A program made the translations under genes and the position numbers. From contig DAOMFV010000116.1 in NCBI GenBank assembly GCA_035430005.1, positions 1 through 17,015 of the forward strand: a stretch of DNA of 17,015 nt. Direction: 5' to 3'. The notes under the pieces are model-generated. The model had not been told where the DNA came from, searched no databases, and worked only from the letters and a program-made list of their open reading frames with translations. The stretch is from JAEUIE01 sp035430005 (lineage in GTDB: Bacteria; Planctomycetota; Planctomycetia; Gemmatales; HRBIN36). Below, one piece after another: positions 1 through 8,222 of this stretch. Each line of letters starts with the position of its first letter. The first letter of the stretch is position 1.

Positions 1-39
1 CCATCACTGTGCCGCCCGAGCCCTGTAATGATACCTTCC

Positions 40-2589
40 CTAAGCCGCATGCACCATCTCGTTGGCGGTGAGCAGCATCAGCATCACCTGCTTCATCGCC
101 TGGTTGGGTTTCATGTTGTGCTTGCTCTGGAAGCGTTCCAGTAGGGCGAGGTCTTTCTGCATCTCATCCTCAGTGGGGACACGGCCCGTGGTCAGGCGGA
201 TCGCCCGTTGGAGTTGGGCTTTCGTATCACCCGGTTGTTCCTTCGCCACACGCTCAGCCAGCTTGTTCGCCATGTCGTTGGTGAACTCGCTGTTGAGCAT
301 GCCAAGCGATTGGGTGGGCACGGTGGTGGTGTAGCGCACCGGGCAACTGTTGTCAGGGTCGGCTTGATCGTGGGTGGTGAGGATGGGCACTTGCAGCGAG
401 CGTTTCACGTAGACATAGATGCTGCGACGGGCTGCTTCTTCGGGGGATGACTTGCCCCAACCATCGCCAGGGACCGATTGGCCGGCCAGCACTTCTTTGG
501 GAATGATCGGATAGACGCTCGGGCCGCCGGCTTTGAGGTTGAGGGTGCCATTGACAGCCAGGATGGTGTCACGCACTTCCTCGGCAGTGAGGCGGCGGGG
601 ATTGAAGTGCCAATAGAGGTTGTTTTCGGGGTCGATGGTTTGTGGGTTGGGTTGGTTTCTTGTGCTCCCCCTCACCCCTAGCCCCTCTCCCCGGGAGGGA
701 GAGGGGAGCAATAAACTCATCTGGTAGGTATTCGACATCATCATCAGCTTGTGCAATCGTTTCGTCTTCCAGCCATTAGCGACAAGATCATTCGCCAGCC
801 AGTCAAGGAGTTCGGGATGGGTCGGCGGGGAGCCGAACTTGCCGAAGTCGTTGGTGCTGGCGACGATGCCTTTACCGAAGTGGTGTTGCCAAAGGCGGTT
901 GACGTAGACACGGGCGGTGGTGGGGTTTTCTTTCGAAGTGATCCAGTGGGCCAACACGCTACGCCTGCCACTGGTCTTGGAGTCTTTCGTGGGGGCAGTG
1001 AGTTCTGGAGACTTGTCGGTCAGCACGGCGGGGAAGCCAGGCGAGACTTTGGCTCCGGGGGAGTGCGGGCTGCCACGCACCATCACGAACGTCTGCGGTG
1101 GGTTCACCTTGCAACGATTGATCGACAGGGCCAGGTCGCGATTCGGTTCGGGCTTCTTCTTCAGTTGATCGTGCTCTTTCTTTAGCTCGGTGTACTGCTT
1201 CTGCTCATCGTCCTTCCAGAACTTGTCAAGCTTCTTGATGACTGCGGGCCGATCCAGTCCTTCGCTGGCTCGCTGCTCCTCTTCGGGCATTCGCTTGATG
1301 ATGGTATCTTCCAGGGCGACCATTTGCGCAGCCAGCTTCTCCACCCGCTGCTGCCGAACAGCAAACTCGGCTTCATACTGCTTGCGTTTCTCCGGCGAAG
1401 AGATGTCGGTCAGGTTATAAGGCGAACGGACGTTGCGATCGAGGCTGAAGTGTTCGATATCAGCGAAGAAAGCGAGCATCCTGTAGTAGTCAGCCTGCGG
1501 GATCGGGTCGATCTTGTGATCATGGCAGCGGGCGCAGTTCATCGTCATGCCCAGGAACGCTTGCGACGTGGTAGCCACGTAGTCATCCAGTTCATCGAAG
1601 CGTGCTTGCTTGGGGTCAGCAGGTTCATCATCCCACAGCCCGAGGCGATAGTAGCCGGTAGCGATGATGGCGTCAGTTGTGGCATGAGGCATCTCGTCGC
1701 CGGCCAGTTGTTCGGTAACGAACTGATCGAACGGCTTGTCATCGTTGAAACTCTTGATGACATAGTCGCGGTAGCGCCAGGCGAAGGGTTTGGGGCCGTC
1801 ACGCTCATAGCCATTGGTCTCAGCGTAGCGAACGACATCGAGCCAATGGCGGGCCCACTTTTCACCATACTGAGGCGAGGCGAGGAGCTTGTCGATCAGC
1901 TTCTCGTACGCTTTCGGATCGGCATCCTTCACAAAGCTGTCGATTTCTTCGGGGGTCGGCGGCAACCCGGTGAGGTCGTAGGTTGCCCGGCGGATGAGGG
2001 CAAGACGATCAGCAGGGCCGTTGGGTTTCAGTTGCTTCGCTTCGAGCTTGGCGAGAATGAAGGCATCGATGGGGTTCTTCACCCAGGCTACGTTCTTCAC
2101 TGTCGGCGCCACCGGTTGCGTGATCGGTCGATAGGCCCAGTAGTTCTTGGCTTCGGGTGTCACCACGCCGCCGGTCGGCTTGTGCTCGCCGGCTTTGGTT
2201 TCGATCTTCGTTGATGCTGACCAGGGCGCTCCGTCCTTGATCCATTGTTCGAGTATCGCTAACTGGACAGCAGGCAACTTGCCGGAGGGTGGCATCTCCA
2301 GACCATCTTGATGATGGATCGCTTTCAGCAGCAGGCTCTTGCCCAGCTCCTTCTCGTCGAATGCCGGGCCAGTGTCGCCTCCTTTAAGAATGGCTTCCCG
2401 TGAAGTGAGTCGCAGCCCGCCCTTGATCTTCGCCTCGCCTCCATGACATTTGAAGCAACTGGCCTTGAGGATGGGCAACACCTTCTCTTCGAAGTGTTGC
2501 AACTGGGCCTTCGTGGGCTGGGGTGGCTGCTGGGCCAACAGCGACAGCACCACCAGCAGGATACTTATCGAAGAGACGATCAAACGCAT
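40..2589 (-). CDS. Secreted PSCyt1/DUF1549/DUF1553 planctomycete cytochrome-type protein
   Basis: The product has the three-part planctomycete architecture. An N-terminal cytochrome-like domain (PSCyt1) carries a CFKCH haem-binding motif at about residues 45-49. DUF1549 spans about 170-380 and holds a second CARCH motif near 352-356. DUF1553 spans about 560-820. I place the start at the internal ATG whose complement is at 2587-2589, because a signal peptide (MRLIVSSISILLVVLSLLA) begins there. A longer reading to 2652 adds 21 residues ahead of it, and neither start has a strong Shine-Dalgarno. The predicted length is 849 aa. Members are exported and often sit upstream of a DUF1501 gene, which would lie just left of this window. 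Their biochemical role is not established; covalent haem attachment is inferred from CXXCH. About 16 residues near 627-642 come from a dispersed repeat (see 664-709). Confidence 0.93.
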   Translation of the reverse strand: MRLIVSSISILLVVLSLLAQQPPQPTKAQLQHFEEKVLPILKASCFKCHGGEAKIKGGLRLTSREAILKGGDTGPAFDEKELGKSLLLKAIHHQDGLEMPPSGKLPAVQLAILEQWIKDGAPWSASTKIETKAGEHKPTGGVVTPEAKNYWAYRPITQPVAPTVKNVAWVKNPIDAFILAKLEAKQLKPNGPADRLALIRRATYDLTGLPPTPEEIDSFVKDADPKAYEKLIDKLLASPQYGEKWARHWLDVVRYAETNGYERDGPKPFAWRYRDYVIKSFNDDKPFDQFVTEQLAGDEMPHATTDAIIATGYYRLGLWDDEPADPKQARFDELDDYVATTSQAFLGMTMNCARCHDHKIDPIPQADYYRMLAFFADIEHFSLDRNVRSPYNLTDISSPEKRKQYEAEFAVRQQRVEKLAAQMVALEDTIIKRMPEEEQRASEGLDRPAVIKKLDKFWKDDEQKQYTELKKEHDQLKKKPEPNRDLALSINRCKVNPPQTFVMVRGSPHSPGAKVSPGFPAVLTDKSPELTAPTKDSKTSGRRSVLAHWITSKENPTTARVYVNRLWQHHFGKGIVASTNDFGKFGSPPTHPELLDWLANDLVANGWKTKRLHKLMMMSNTYQMSLLLPSPSRGEGLGVRGSTRNQPNPQTIDPENNLYWHFNPRRLTAEEVRDTILAVNGTLNLKAGGPSVYPIIPKEVLAGQSVPGDGWGKSSPEEAARRSIYVYVKRSLQVPILTTHDQADPDNSCPVRYTTTVPTQSLGMLNSEFTNDMANKLAERVAKEQPGDTKAQLQRAIRLTTGRVPTEDEMQKDLALLERFQSKHNMKPNQAMKQVMLMLLTANEMVHAA
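664..709. repeat. Dispersed GC-rich palindromic repeat, copy 1, inside a coding region
   Basis: The sequence starts GCTCCCCCTCACCCC and continues into CCCCTCTCC facing GGAGAGGGG, so it can fold into a hairpin. A near-identical copy in the same orientation lies at 9653-9697. Here it sits inside the DUF1553 gene and is translated on the minus strand as a Leu-Pro-Ser-Pro-Ser-Arg-Gly-Glu-Gly-type stretch. It falls between the conserved NTYQMS and DPENNLYW parts of DUF1553. Repeats of this general type are widespread in GC-rich bacteria; their origin is not settled. Confidence 0.85.
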
Positions 2590-2858
2590 GATGGCAACCA
2601 TCGGGAAGGACAAAAGTGTTCGCGGGCAGGGAGTGACGATCAGCGGAAGCATTGTGGAGGGAGAACCACTACTTACAGAATATCACAGACAAGGGAACAA
2701 GGGTACTGGGAAGAGGGGAAAAGCCCATGCTATAAGCCTGTTCTCACCGTGAAATCAGTAGCATCGGCCGCAGATCCTAAAGATTCATCTCATTCCGTGT
2801 ACGCGCTTTACAGGTCATGCAAAGATGTTACGCTGTAGTATCCTCTCTGGGGCTTATT

Positions 2859-4046
2859 ATGACACCTTCTCCTCGTCATCGGGCCTTCACACTCGTTGAA
2901 CTTCTCGTCGTGGTTGGCATCATCCTTATTCTCCTGGCCATCTTGCTTCCGGCGATCCAGAAAGTGAGGGAGGCAGCCAACAGGATTGAATGCTCCAATC
3001 ATCTGCGGACTATTGGTCAGGGAGTTAATCTTTACCTGGCTGCCCATCAGAAATATTTCCCTACTCCGGGACTCGGGTTTATTACGCCGGCTCCGGAATA
3101 CGAAATATGGTCCCGCCTTCTCTTGGATACGGGACAACCCGTGACCAGTGTCCAGAGAATGGGCTGGATGTTTCAAATCTTGCCTTATGTGGGGTATGAG
3201 GACATTTGGAGCCTGCGACGAGGGAATCTCAAGCCGTACGTTGGTCCTGCTATGGCTAACCTTGGACCGAATACCTTTTATGTTGATGCCACAGCCGATG
3301 ATGAAATTCGTAAAACACCAATCCCGCTGTATATGTGCCCAAGCCGGCGCGGCCCGCAACTGATTACCACGGCCGCGCCACTGGGATTCCAATACTACAC
3401 CAGCGACTACGCAGGCAATGCAGGCCCCTTTAGTTTCGTTACTAAGATTTCTGACTCTTTTGAATTCAATGCACCTGGGGCCTCAACCGCTGCGGCCGGG
3501 GGAGGCGGGATATTTAATGGGATTCCAGATCTCAATCTAATTGCAAAAAGTGTTCATGTCCGTGACGTCACCGATGGCTTGGCAAACACGCTTCTGGTTG
3601 GAGAGAAAGCCTACAACCATGAACGACTAGGGATCTCCCAGTGGGGAGAAAATAAAAGTTACTGTTATGGCTTTGGCCCCTCGACTCTTCGTTGTGGCTT
3701 GGTTCCCCCTCAGCGTGATTTCTCGGCACAGAAAGCCTTTGAATCGGGAAGCCCCTACGCGGAATCAACCCCGTTGGGGTACGATCTGAGGCAAGATGGA
3801 TTTGGCTCCGCTCATCCCCATAGTTTCAATGCTCTATTCGCCGACGGTTCGGTTCGGGCCATTCGGTATGCATTACCCAGTGACCCCCAGGTACGTCCCG
3901 TCTGGAATGTCTTGATGGCACAATACGACTATCCCGCGCTGCCCAGTCCACCGAACCCGTCGAACAGTGTGGCACTGACCTTGTTCCAACGGCTTTGTCA
4001 TCGCTCTGATGGGGGTACCGTGAACATGTCTTTGTTGGATGAATAG
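2859..4046 (+). CDS. DUF1559 prepilin-like protein with H-X9-DG C-terminal motif
   Basis: This 395-aa protein has a class III/type IV pilin-like N-terminus: a short basic leader (RHR), then AFTLVELL with the conserved Glu, then a hydrophobic helix to about residue 30. It continues into the KVREAANRIECSNHL region typical of planctomycete DUF1559 proteins. Near the C-terminus HPHSFNALFADG fits the H-X9-DG signature, followed by the usual LFQRLCHRSDGG ending. The ATG at 2859 is preferred over an upstream ATG at 2817, because it puts the leader just before the FTLVEL motif. The ribosome binding site is weak. The residue before FTLVEL is Ala rather than the usual Gly. The family is assumed to be processed by prepilin peptidase and exposed on the cell surface; its function is unknown and many paralogues per genome are normal. 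No pilus assembly gene is adjacent. Confidence 0.95.
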   Translation: MTPSPRHRAFTLVELLVVVGIILILLAILLPAIQKVREAANRIECSNHLRTIGQGVNLYLAAHQKYFPTPGLGFITPAPEYEIWSRLLLDTGQPVTSVQRMGWMFQILPYVGYEDIWSLRRGNLKPYVGPAMANLGPNTFYVDATADDEIRKTPIPLYMCPSRRGPQLITTAAPLGFQYYTSDYAGNAGPFSFVTKISDSFEFNAPGASTAAAGGGGIFNGIPDLNLIAKSVHVRDVTDGLANTLLVGEKAYNHERLGISQWGENKSYCYGFGPSTLRCGLVPPQRDFSAQKAFESGSPYAESTPLGYDLRQDGFGSAHPHSFNALFADGSVRAIRYALPSDPQVRPVWNVLMAQYDYPALPSPPNPSNSVALTLFQRLCHRSDGGTVNMSLLDE

Positions 4047-4124
4047 TCTTTGCGATTGGCTGGCTGCCTCTGTTGACTGAATGGGGCTAACGGTTGTCGG
4101 TAGTCTCCGTTACAATGGAGGTAC

Positions 4125-4811
4125 ATGACTTCCTCAGCAGTTCACATTTGGATCATCGTCCCCGCCTACAACGAGGCGGCACGGATTGCTCGTACCCTGC
4201 AGACACTTCTGCCCCATTATCCCAATGTTGTCGTCATTGATGATGGTTCCCGTGATACCACCCGCCAGGCTGCGCATGACGCTGGTGCCTGGGTGCTTCG
4301 GCATGAAGTGAACAGTGGCCAGGGGGCGGCACTGCAGACGGGGCTCGACTTTGCGCTTCGCCAGGGGGCGGAGTACCTCGTCACCTTCGATGCTGATGGT
4401 CAGCACGATCCTGAGGATATTGCCAAGCTGCTGGCACTGTTGAACAAAGGCGAAACCGATGTGGCACTGGGTTCCCGCTTCCTGGGGCAGACCGTCGATA
4501 TGCCGTTTACCCGCAAGCTGATCCTGAAGGCTGGCGTCCTCTTCACCCGCATCGTTTCCAACATCAAAGTAACCGACACGCACAATGGCTTACGGGCCTT
4601 CACTCGATCTGCCGCGTCGAAGCTCCATCTCGTGCAGGATCGCATGGCCCACGCTTCCGAAATCCTCGACCAGATTCGTCAGCAACAACTTCGCTACGTC
4701 GAGGTGCCGGTCACTATTCGTTACACTGCCGAGACGCTGGCCAAGGGACAGACTTCCATGCAGGCGGTGAAGATCGCCGGCGAACTGCTGCTGGGGAGGA
4801 TGATCAAGTGA
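4125..4811 (+). CDS. Family 2 glycosyltransferase, DPM1-like
   Basis: This 228-aa single-domain GT-A enzyme has the family hallmarks in order: IIVPAYNEAARI (about residues 9-20), VVIDDGSRDT (35-44), the nucleotide/metal-binding DADGQHDPEDI (about 90-100) and GSRFLG (about 118-123). It resembles dolichyl/polyprenyl-phosphate sugar transferases, which move a sugar from a nucleotide donor to a lipid carrier at the inner face of the membrane. It has no membrane helix of its own. GGAGG lies at 4117-4121, close before the ATG. The stop overlaps the GTG start of the DUF2304 gene by four bases (GTGA), so the two are probably translationally coupled. GT2 plus DUF2304 is a common pairing in bacterial polysaccharide and glycolipid loci. 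The exact sugar and acceptor cannot be told from sequence. Confidence 0.93.
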   Translation: MTSSAVHIWIIVPAYNEAARIARTLQTLLPHYPNVVVIDDGSRDTTRQAAHDAGAWVLRHEVNSGQGAALQTGLDFALRQGAEYLVTFDADGQHDPEDIAKLLALLNKGETDVALGSRFLGQTVDMPFTRKLILKAGVLFTRIVSNIKVTDTHNGLRAFTRSAASKLHLVQDRMAHASEILDQIRQQQLRYVEVPVTIRYTAETLAKGQTSMQAVKIAGELLLGRMIK

Positions 4812-5164
4812 ACCTCTTTCAAATAGTGGCCGTCACGGGGCTGCTGCTGCTACTCGTAATCGAATGGCTGCGTGTCGTTCGATATCGGATCAGCGCAGGC
4901 GGCCCGTTGTTTCGTTCGCTCATCTGGCTCGCCGCCATCGGCTTCATCCTCTTTCCTGATTCGCTCACCTACATCGCCCGCTGGCTGGGCATCGGTGTCG
5001 GGGCGAATCTGCTCCTCTATCTTCTCACTTTCGCTTTCCTGGCTGTCAGCTTCATGCTCTATGCCCGCATCGTCCATCTTCGCCGACAGATGACGCAGTT
5101 GGTTCGTCATCTCGCTCTGAGTCAACCACTTCCCCCTGCTCCATCACAGAAGGCTAATCCATGA
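4808..5164 (+). CDS. DUF2304 small membrane protein
   Basis: This 118-aa protein starts at GTG, overlapping the stop of the glycosyltransferase. Three hydrophobic segments are visible (about residues 2-18, 37-50 and 60-82), followed by a basic, partly helical tail (ARIVHLRRQMTQLVRHLAL). That tail and the short length are characteristic of DUF2304, which is typically encoded next to a GT2 enzyme. I infer that it anchors or assists the glycosyltransferase at the membrane. The stop overlaps the next start by four bases (ATGA at 5161-5164), so all three genes form one operon. Confidence 0.9.
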   Translation: MNLFQIVAVTGLLLLLVIEWLRVVRYRISAGGPLFRSLIWLAAIGFILFPDSLTYIARWLGIGVGANLLLYLLTFAFLAVSFMLYARIVHLRRQMTQLVRHLALSQPLPPAPSQKANP

Positions 5165-6174
5165 TCGCCTGGCTGGTGCTGATACTGATACAGCCAGCCG
5201 GGCCGGCGTTGCCCCGTGCTTTCATGGTCGAATGGACAGGCAATGAGTCTTGGGCAGAGGCACTCAAGGTTCTCAATCAGACCGGGAACGTCGTGATCGA
5301 TGCTCGTGCCACCCGTGGCCAATCGATCACGGTGCCGACGCTCAAGCTGAAGCCGGGCAAACAGTCGTTCTGGGCCGCCCTCGATGAGATGTGTGCCCAA
5401 GCTCAGCTTTCGATGATCCAGAGCGAGGGGCGCATTGAACTGGTGAGCAGTGAGGGTCCTCGCGCTCAGTGGATTGCCTACGATGGCCCCTGGCGTGCCC
5501 GCATCGTTCGCCGGTCGCTCATCGCCTACGACGACCCCACGCTGGATCGGCTGCTATGCCAGGTCGAACTCTCCCTGGAGCCGAAGTACCAGCCGCTGCT
5601 GTTCACTCTGAACACCACGACGATGCAATGGCCCGACACCACGAAGCAAATACCCGGTTCAAGGGGCACGCAAAGCTTTGACGGTGAACCTTCCAAGACC
5701 CTTGAAGTACGGTTACCCTTGCCGCCCCGTTCGGTCGCTTCCTTGAACAGTCTGACACTCGAAGGCACCGCTTGGCTGGCACCGGGACGACTGACTTTCA
5801 CTTCACCCCTTTTGGTGCAACCGGGGCAAACGAAAGACCGGACGACTTTCACGATCAAGCAGATCGATGTCAATGCAGTCAGCAAGACGTGGGAACTGAC
5901 GACTGAGTTACAGTATCCCGAAGGCAGCCTCGACTGGGAGAGCAACCAAAGCAGGCTGCTCAGTTCGATGAAGCTGATCCTGACCAATGGCAACGAGAAA
6001 CGGGCAGACATCGGCCACGACATCCGCACCGATACCGGCCGCCGAGTCAGCGTCCGCTGGCTGTTCCCCGCCGTCACCGGTAATAGCGCCGAGTGGAAAT
6101 CCGTTCTGACCGCTCCCGCCGCCCCGCAACAGATGGGAGTGAAGCTGGTGTTTGAGAAGGTGTTGCTGCCGTGA
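5161..6174 (+). CDS. Secreted protein with STN/secretin-like N-terminal domain
   Basis: The 337-aa product opens with a short hydrophobic signal segment (about residues 1-18). Residues about 28-95 have the pattern of a secretin/TonB short N-terminal (STN-like) domain: a helix around EALKVLNQTGNVVI, a strand, then WAALDEMCAQAQLSM and a final strand. The remainder is predicted to be mainly beta structure and I recognise no family. The start ATG overlaps the DUF2304 stop, so it belongs to the same transcript as the glycosyltransferase pair. Its 3' end is only 5 bases from the stop of the convergent cytidine deaminase gene. The STN assignment is by visual pattern only. No secretin channel domain follows it, so it is not a normal secretin. 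Confidence 0.75.
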   Translation: MIAWLVLILIQPAGPALPRAFMVEWTGNESWAEALKVLNQTGNVVIDARATRGQSITVPTLKLKPGKQSFWAALDEMCAQAQLSMIQSEGRIELVSSEGPRAQWIAYDGPWRARIVRRSLIAYDDPTLDRLLCQVELSLEPKYQPLLFTLNTTTMQWPDTTKQIPGSRGTQSFDGEPSKTLEVRLPLPPRSVASLNSLTLEGTAWLAPGRLTFTSPLLVQPGQTKDRTTFTIKQIDVNAVSKTWELTTELQYPEGSLDWESNQSRLLSSMKLILTNGNEKRADIGHDIRTDTGRRVSVRWLFPAVTGNSAEWKSVLTAPAAPQQMGVKLVFEKVLLP

Positions 6175-6179
6175 TAACC

Positions 6180-6572
6180 TCACTCCAGGTTCGACGCCTC
6201 GAAGGGATGCGGAAAGAGTTCCTTCATCTTGTAGCGTGCCGTCTGTTTCTTCAGATCACCCAGAATCACGTCGAGGTCACCGCCGTACTCCCACAGCAAT
6301 TGCCTGCATGGGCCGCAGGGGGGCGTCGGTATCTCGCTTTCGGTCACAATGGCGATCCGGGTGAATCCATTAGCCCCTTCTGAGAGTGCTTTCAGCAGCG
6401 CCACGCGCTCGGCACAGATCGTTAGTCCATACGAGGCATTTTCCACGTTGCAGCCGGTGAAGACTCGGCCATCCTTGCTTAGAAGTGCTGCTCCCACGGC
6501 AAACCCCGAATACTGGCAGCGGGCATGACGGCGGGCAGCACGGGCAGCATCGACCAATTGTTTCGGCGTCAT
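6180..6572 (-). CDS. cdd: Cytidine deaminase
   Basis: The 130-aa product is the usual length of the small tetrameric bacterial cytidine deaminase, which converts cytidine and deoxycytidine to the uridines in pyrimidine salvage. The substrate-binding CNVENASYG (residues 41-49) is followed by the zinc/catalytic motif ICAERVA, with Cys53 and Glu55. PPCGPCRQ then provides the zinc ligands Cys86 and Cys89. All catalytic residues appear intact. It is transcribed towards the STN-like gene and away from sixA, so the 128 bases at 6573-6700 must hold two divergent promoters. I could not identify these with confidence. Confidence 0.96.
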   Translation of the reverse strand: MTPKQLVDAARAARRHARCQYSGFAVGAALLSKDGRVFTGCNVENASYGLTICAERVALLKALSEGANGFTRIAIVTESEIPTPPCGPCRQLLWEYGGDLDVILGDLKKQTARYKMKELFPHPFEASNLE

Positions 6573-6700
6573 AGCTTCGCCGCCCTGGGTTCGAGAATAC
6601 CACCAATAGTAATATGAAGTTCTGCATTTACTCGAAGAGAATGCTTGGCAGGCACGGGCCGAGCGTTATCATCATCATTAGCAACTTGTGAGACCACACC

Positions 6701-7186
6701 ATGAAGATCTACTTCCTCCGCCACGCTGATGCCCTGCCTGAAAATGGGGACACCATCCCTTGTGATGAGGAGCGTCCCCTTTCTGATGAAGGCAAGAAAC
6801 AAGTCGAGCTGTTAGGGGCAGCCTGCAAGAAACATGACCTGACGTTCGATCTGGTCCTGACCAGTCCGCTCAAGCGTTGCCGGGATACTGCTGAGGGGCT
6901 GTTGCAATTACAAGGCCGGGCTGTTGCCGAAGTCAACGATCTCGACTTCCTCGCTCCTGGCGGATCGACCAAGAAGTTGATGAAGTACCTGCGTACCCTG
7001 GAGATCGAGAACATCCTACTCGTCGGCCATAATCCTGACCTGGAAGAACATATCGCCTATCTGATTGGCGATAAGGATGCGCAGATCAAGATGACCAAGG
7101 GAGCGCTCGCCTGTGTGGGATGCGAAGCATCGCCGCGCAAGGCTGAGGGGGAATTGGAGTTTCTGGTGCCACCGGAGTGGATGTGA
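6701..7186 (+). CDS. sixA: SixA-type phosphohistidine phosphatase (histidine phosphatase superfamily)
   Basis: The 161-aa length matches SixA, the small histidine-phosphatase-superfamily enzyme that removes phosphate from phosphohistidine in phosphorelay or phosphotransfer proteins. The catalytic LRHADA motif lies at residues 6-11, with Arg7 and nucleophile His8. SPLKRCRDTAE at 55-65 supplies the second Arg (Arg59). LLVGHNPDLE contains the second His, His110. The set is complete. The physiological substrate in planctomycetes is unknown. A hairpin repeat begins 6 bases after the stop codon. Confidence 0.92.
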   Translation: MKIYFLRHADALPENGDTIPCDEERPLSDEGKKQVELLGAACKKHDLTFDLVLTSPLKRCRDTAEGLLQLQGRAVAEVNDLDFLAPGGSTKKLMKYLRTLEIENILLVGHNPDLEEHIAYLIGDKDAQIKMTKGALACVGCEASPRKAEGELEFLVPPEWM

Positions 7187-7192
7187 TAGTAG

Positions 7193-7214
7193 TCATCACG
7201 CTCCGTCGTGATGA
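7193..7214. repeat. Short hairpin repeat, CTCCG-loop orientation
   Basis: TCATCACG (7193-7200) pairs perfectly with CGTGATGA (7207-7214) around the loop CTCCGT. It begins 6 bases after the sixA stop. No run of T follows, so it is not a canonical intrinsic terminator on either strand, although it may stabilise mRNA ends. The core matches 8558-8580 and, inverted, 8622-8644. Confidence 0.85.
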
Positions 7215-7294
7215 TCTGCCCAGCAAAATGTTACACCAAGTACGGCAATTGCATCGATTCTTTGCCTTTGCTTTGATGTCGTGTCTCCGCGCCC

Positions 7295-7309
7295 TCACTC
7301 GGAGAGTGA
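7295..7309. repeat. Degenerate short hairpin repeat, CGGAG-loop orientation
   Basis: TCACT (7295-7299) pairs with AGTGA (7305-7309) around the loop CGGAG, the loop seen at 8631-8635. It faces the hairpin at 7193-7214 in inverse orientation and lies in the convergent sixA-trpF gap. It is probably a decayed partner of that hairpin. The short stem makes this assignment tentative. Confidence 0.45.
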
Positions 7310-7347
7310 AGACTACAATCTTTCACAACCTCAGGGCGTGATGACAA

Positions 7348-8040
7348 CTAAAGATGCAAATACGCTGACCGGGCATTCCTGACGAACTGCGCTACCTTGG
7401 TGCCATCTTTCACCCCTGGGCTGCTTTCGACGCCGCTGGCGACATCAACGCCGCTAGGTTTGACTTGATCAATAGCCATGCGGACGTTTCCAGGTTCCAA
7501 ACCACCAGCAAGGACAACGGGCAAGTCCCAGGTCGTTTCCTGCAGCAGGTGCCAGGGGGCTAACTGTCCCGTGCCGCCATGCTTTCCACTGAACTTGGCA
7601 TCGACGAGGAGGGCGGAGACGGCGACGTTCATCGCCCTGCATAACTTCATCTGCGTTTTGAGTTGTTCCACGTCAGTCAAGCTCTCGATGCCTTGAGCAA
7701 GCCATAGGGGCACGGGGGGCGGCACAAAGTCTCGCCAGTAGGTATCCTCGGTGCCGTGGAGTTGTACAACGTCGAGGCCAACTTCCTGCACGGTACGCAG
7801 CAATTCCTCGGCAGTGGGCCGAACGAAGACGCCAACGACCTGCATGCTGGCTGGCAATCGCTTCCGCAGTTGCTTCGCAGTCTCGATGCTGATGGCACGA
7901 GGCGAGGGTTGATAGAAATTCAGCCCCACCGTCTGCACGCCGGCAGCGAGACAGCACTCAACGCAGTGCTCTGTCGTCAAACCGCAAATCTTGATAATGT
8001 TGGCGTTGATGGTTTCTGCTCGACTTTCGTTGCGACGCAT
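7348..8040 (-). CDS. trpF: Phosphoribosylanthranilate isomerase (TrpF)
   Basis: This 230-aa TIM-barrel enzyme of tryptophan biosynthesis catalyses the Amadori rearrangement of phosphoribosylanthranilate. Visible family motifs are IIKICGLT with the catalytic Cys19, GLNFYQPSPR (39-48), VGVFV (69-73), VVQLHGTE (91-98), LLVDAK with the general acid Asp147, GGTGQ (155-159), LAGGLEPGNV (177-186) and GVDVASGVESSPGVKD (197-212), which forms the phosphate-binding region. The first ATG is used and gives about 14 residues ahead of the first beta strand, slightly longer than usual. No closer ATG exists and the ribosome binding site is weak. No other trp gene is adjacent. Confidence 0.95.
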   Translation of the reverse strand: MRRNESRAETINANIIKICGLTTEHCVECCLAAGVQTVGLNFYQPSPRAISIETAKQLRKRLPASMQVVGVFVRPTAEELLRTVQEVGLDVVQLHGTEDTYWRDFVPPPVPLWLAQGIESLTDVEQLKTQMKLCRAMNVAVSALLVDAKFSGKHGGTGQLAPWHLLQETTWDLPVVLAGGLEPGNVRMAIDQVKPSGVDVASGVESSPGVKDGTKVAQFVRNARSAYLHL

Positions 8041-8222
8041 AGAGATGGCTCGGCACTCTTTCCACTAGAGACAGAGCCCCTTATCGGAAACCAGCGAAGA
8101 CAGAAAGATGCAATTTCCGGCTGTTTTTCCCTGAATATCATTGACGAGACGGGAAGAGAGGCCTAACGTGTTGTACGTTGAAACGATTTTTCCGTCTGTA
8201 TCACCTTGTGAGGATCTAAGAG

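Noticed and set aside
2..4. Possible start codon (complement CAT) of a downstream DUF1501 gene
   Set aside because: Only four bases of such a gene would be visible; the expectation comes from typical gene order, not from this sequence.
1324..2214. A 296-codon open frame on the plus strand opposite the DUF1549 gene
   Set aside because: It is antisense to a gene with clear CXXCH and DUF1549 motifs and shows no family features of its own.
2590..2858. Divergent promoters between the DUF1549 and DUF1559 genes, for example TTTACA at 2809-2814
   Set aside because: The candidate -35 and -10 boxes match poorly or are badly spaced, and planctomycete promoter consensus is uncertain.
6174..6180. Terminator between the convergent STN-like and cdd genes (and likewise 10673-10679)
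   Set aside because: The stops are only 5 bases apart and no hairpin with a T run is visible; transcripts probably overlap.
7193..7214. Hairpin after sixA as an intrinsic terminator
   Set aside because: No T run follows on either strand, and the same hairpin recurs elsewhere as part of a repeat family.
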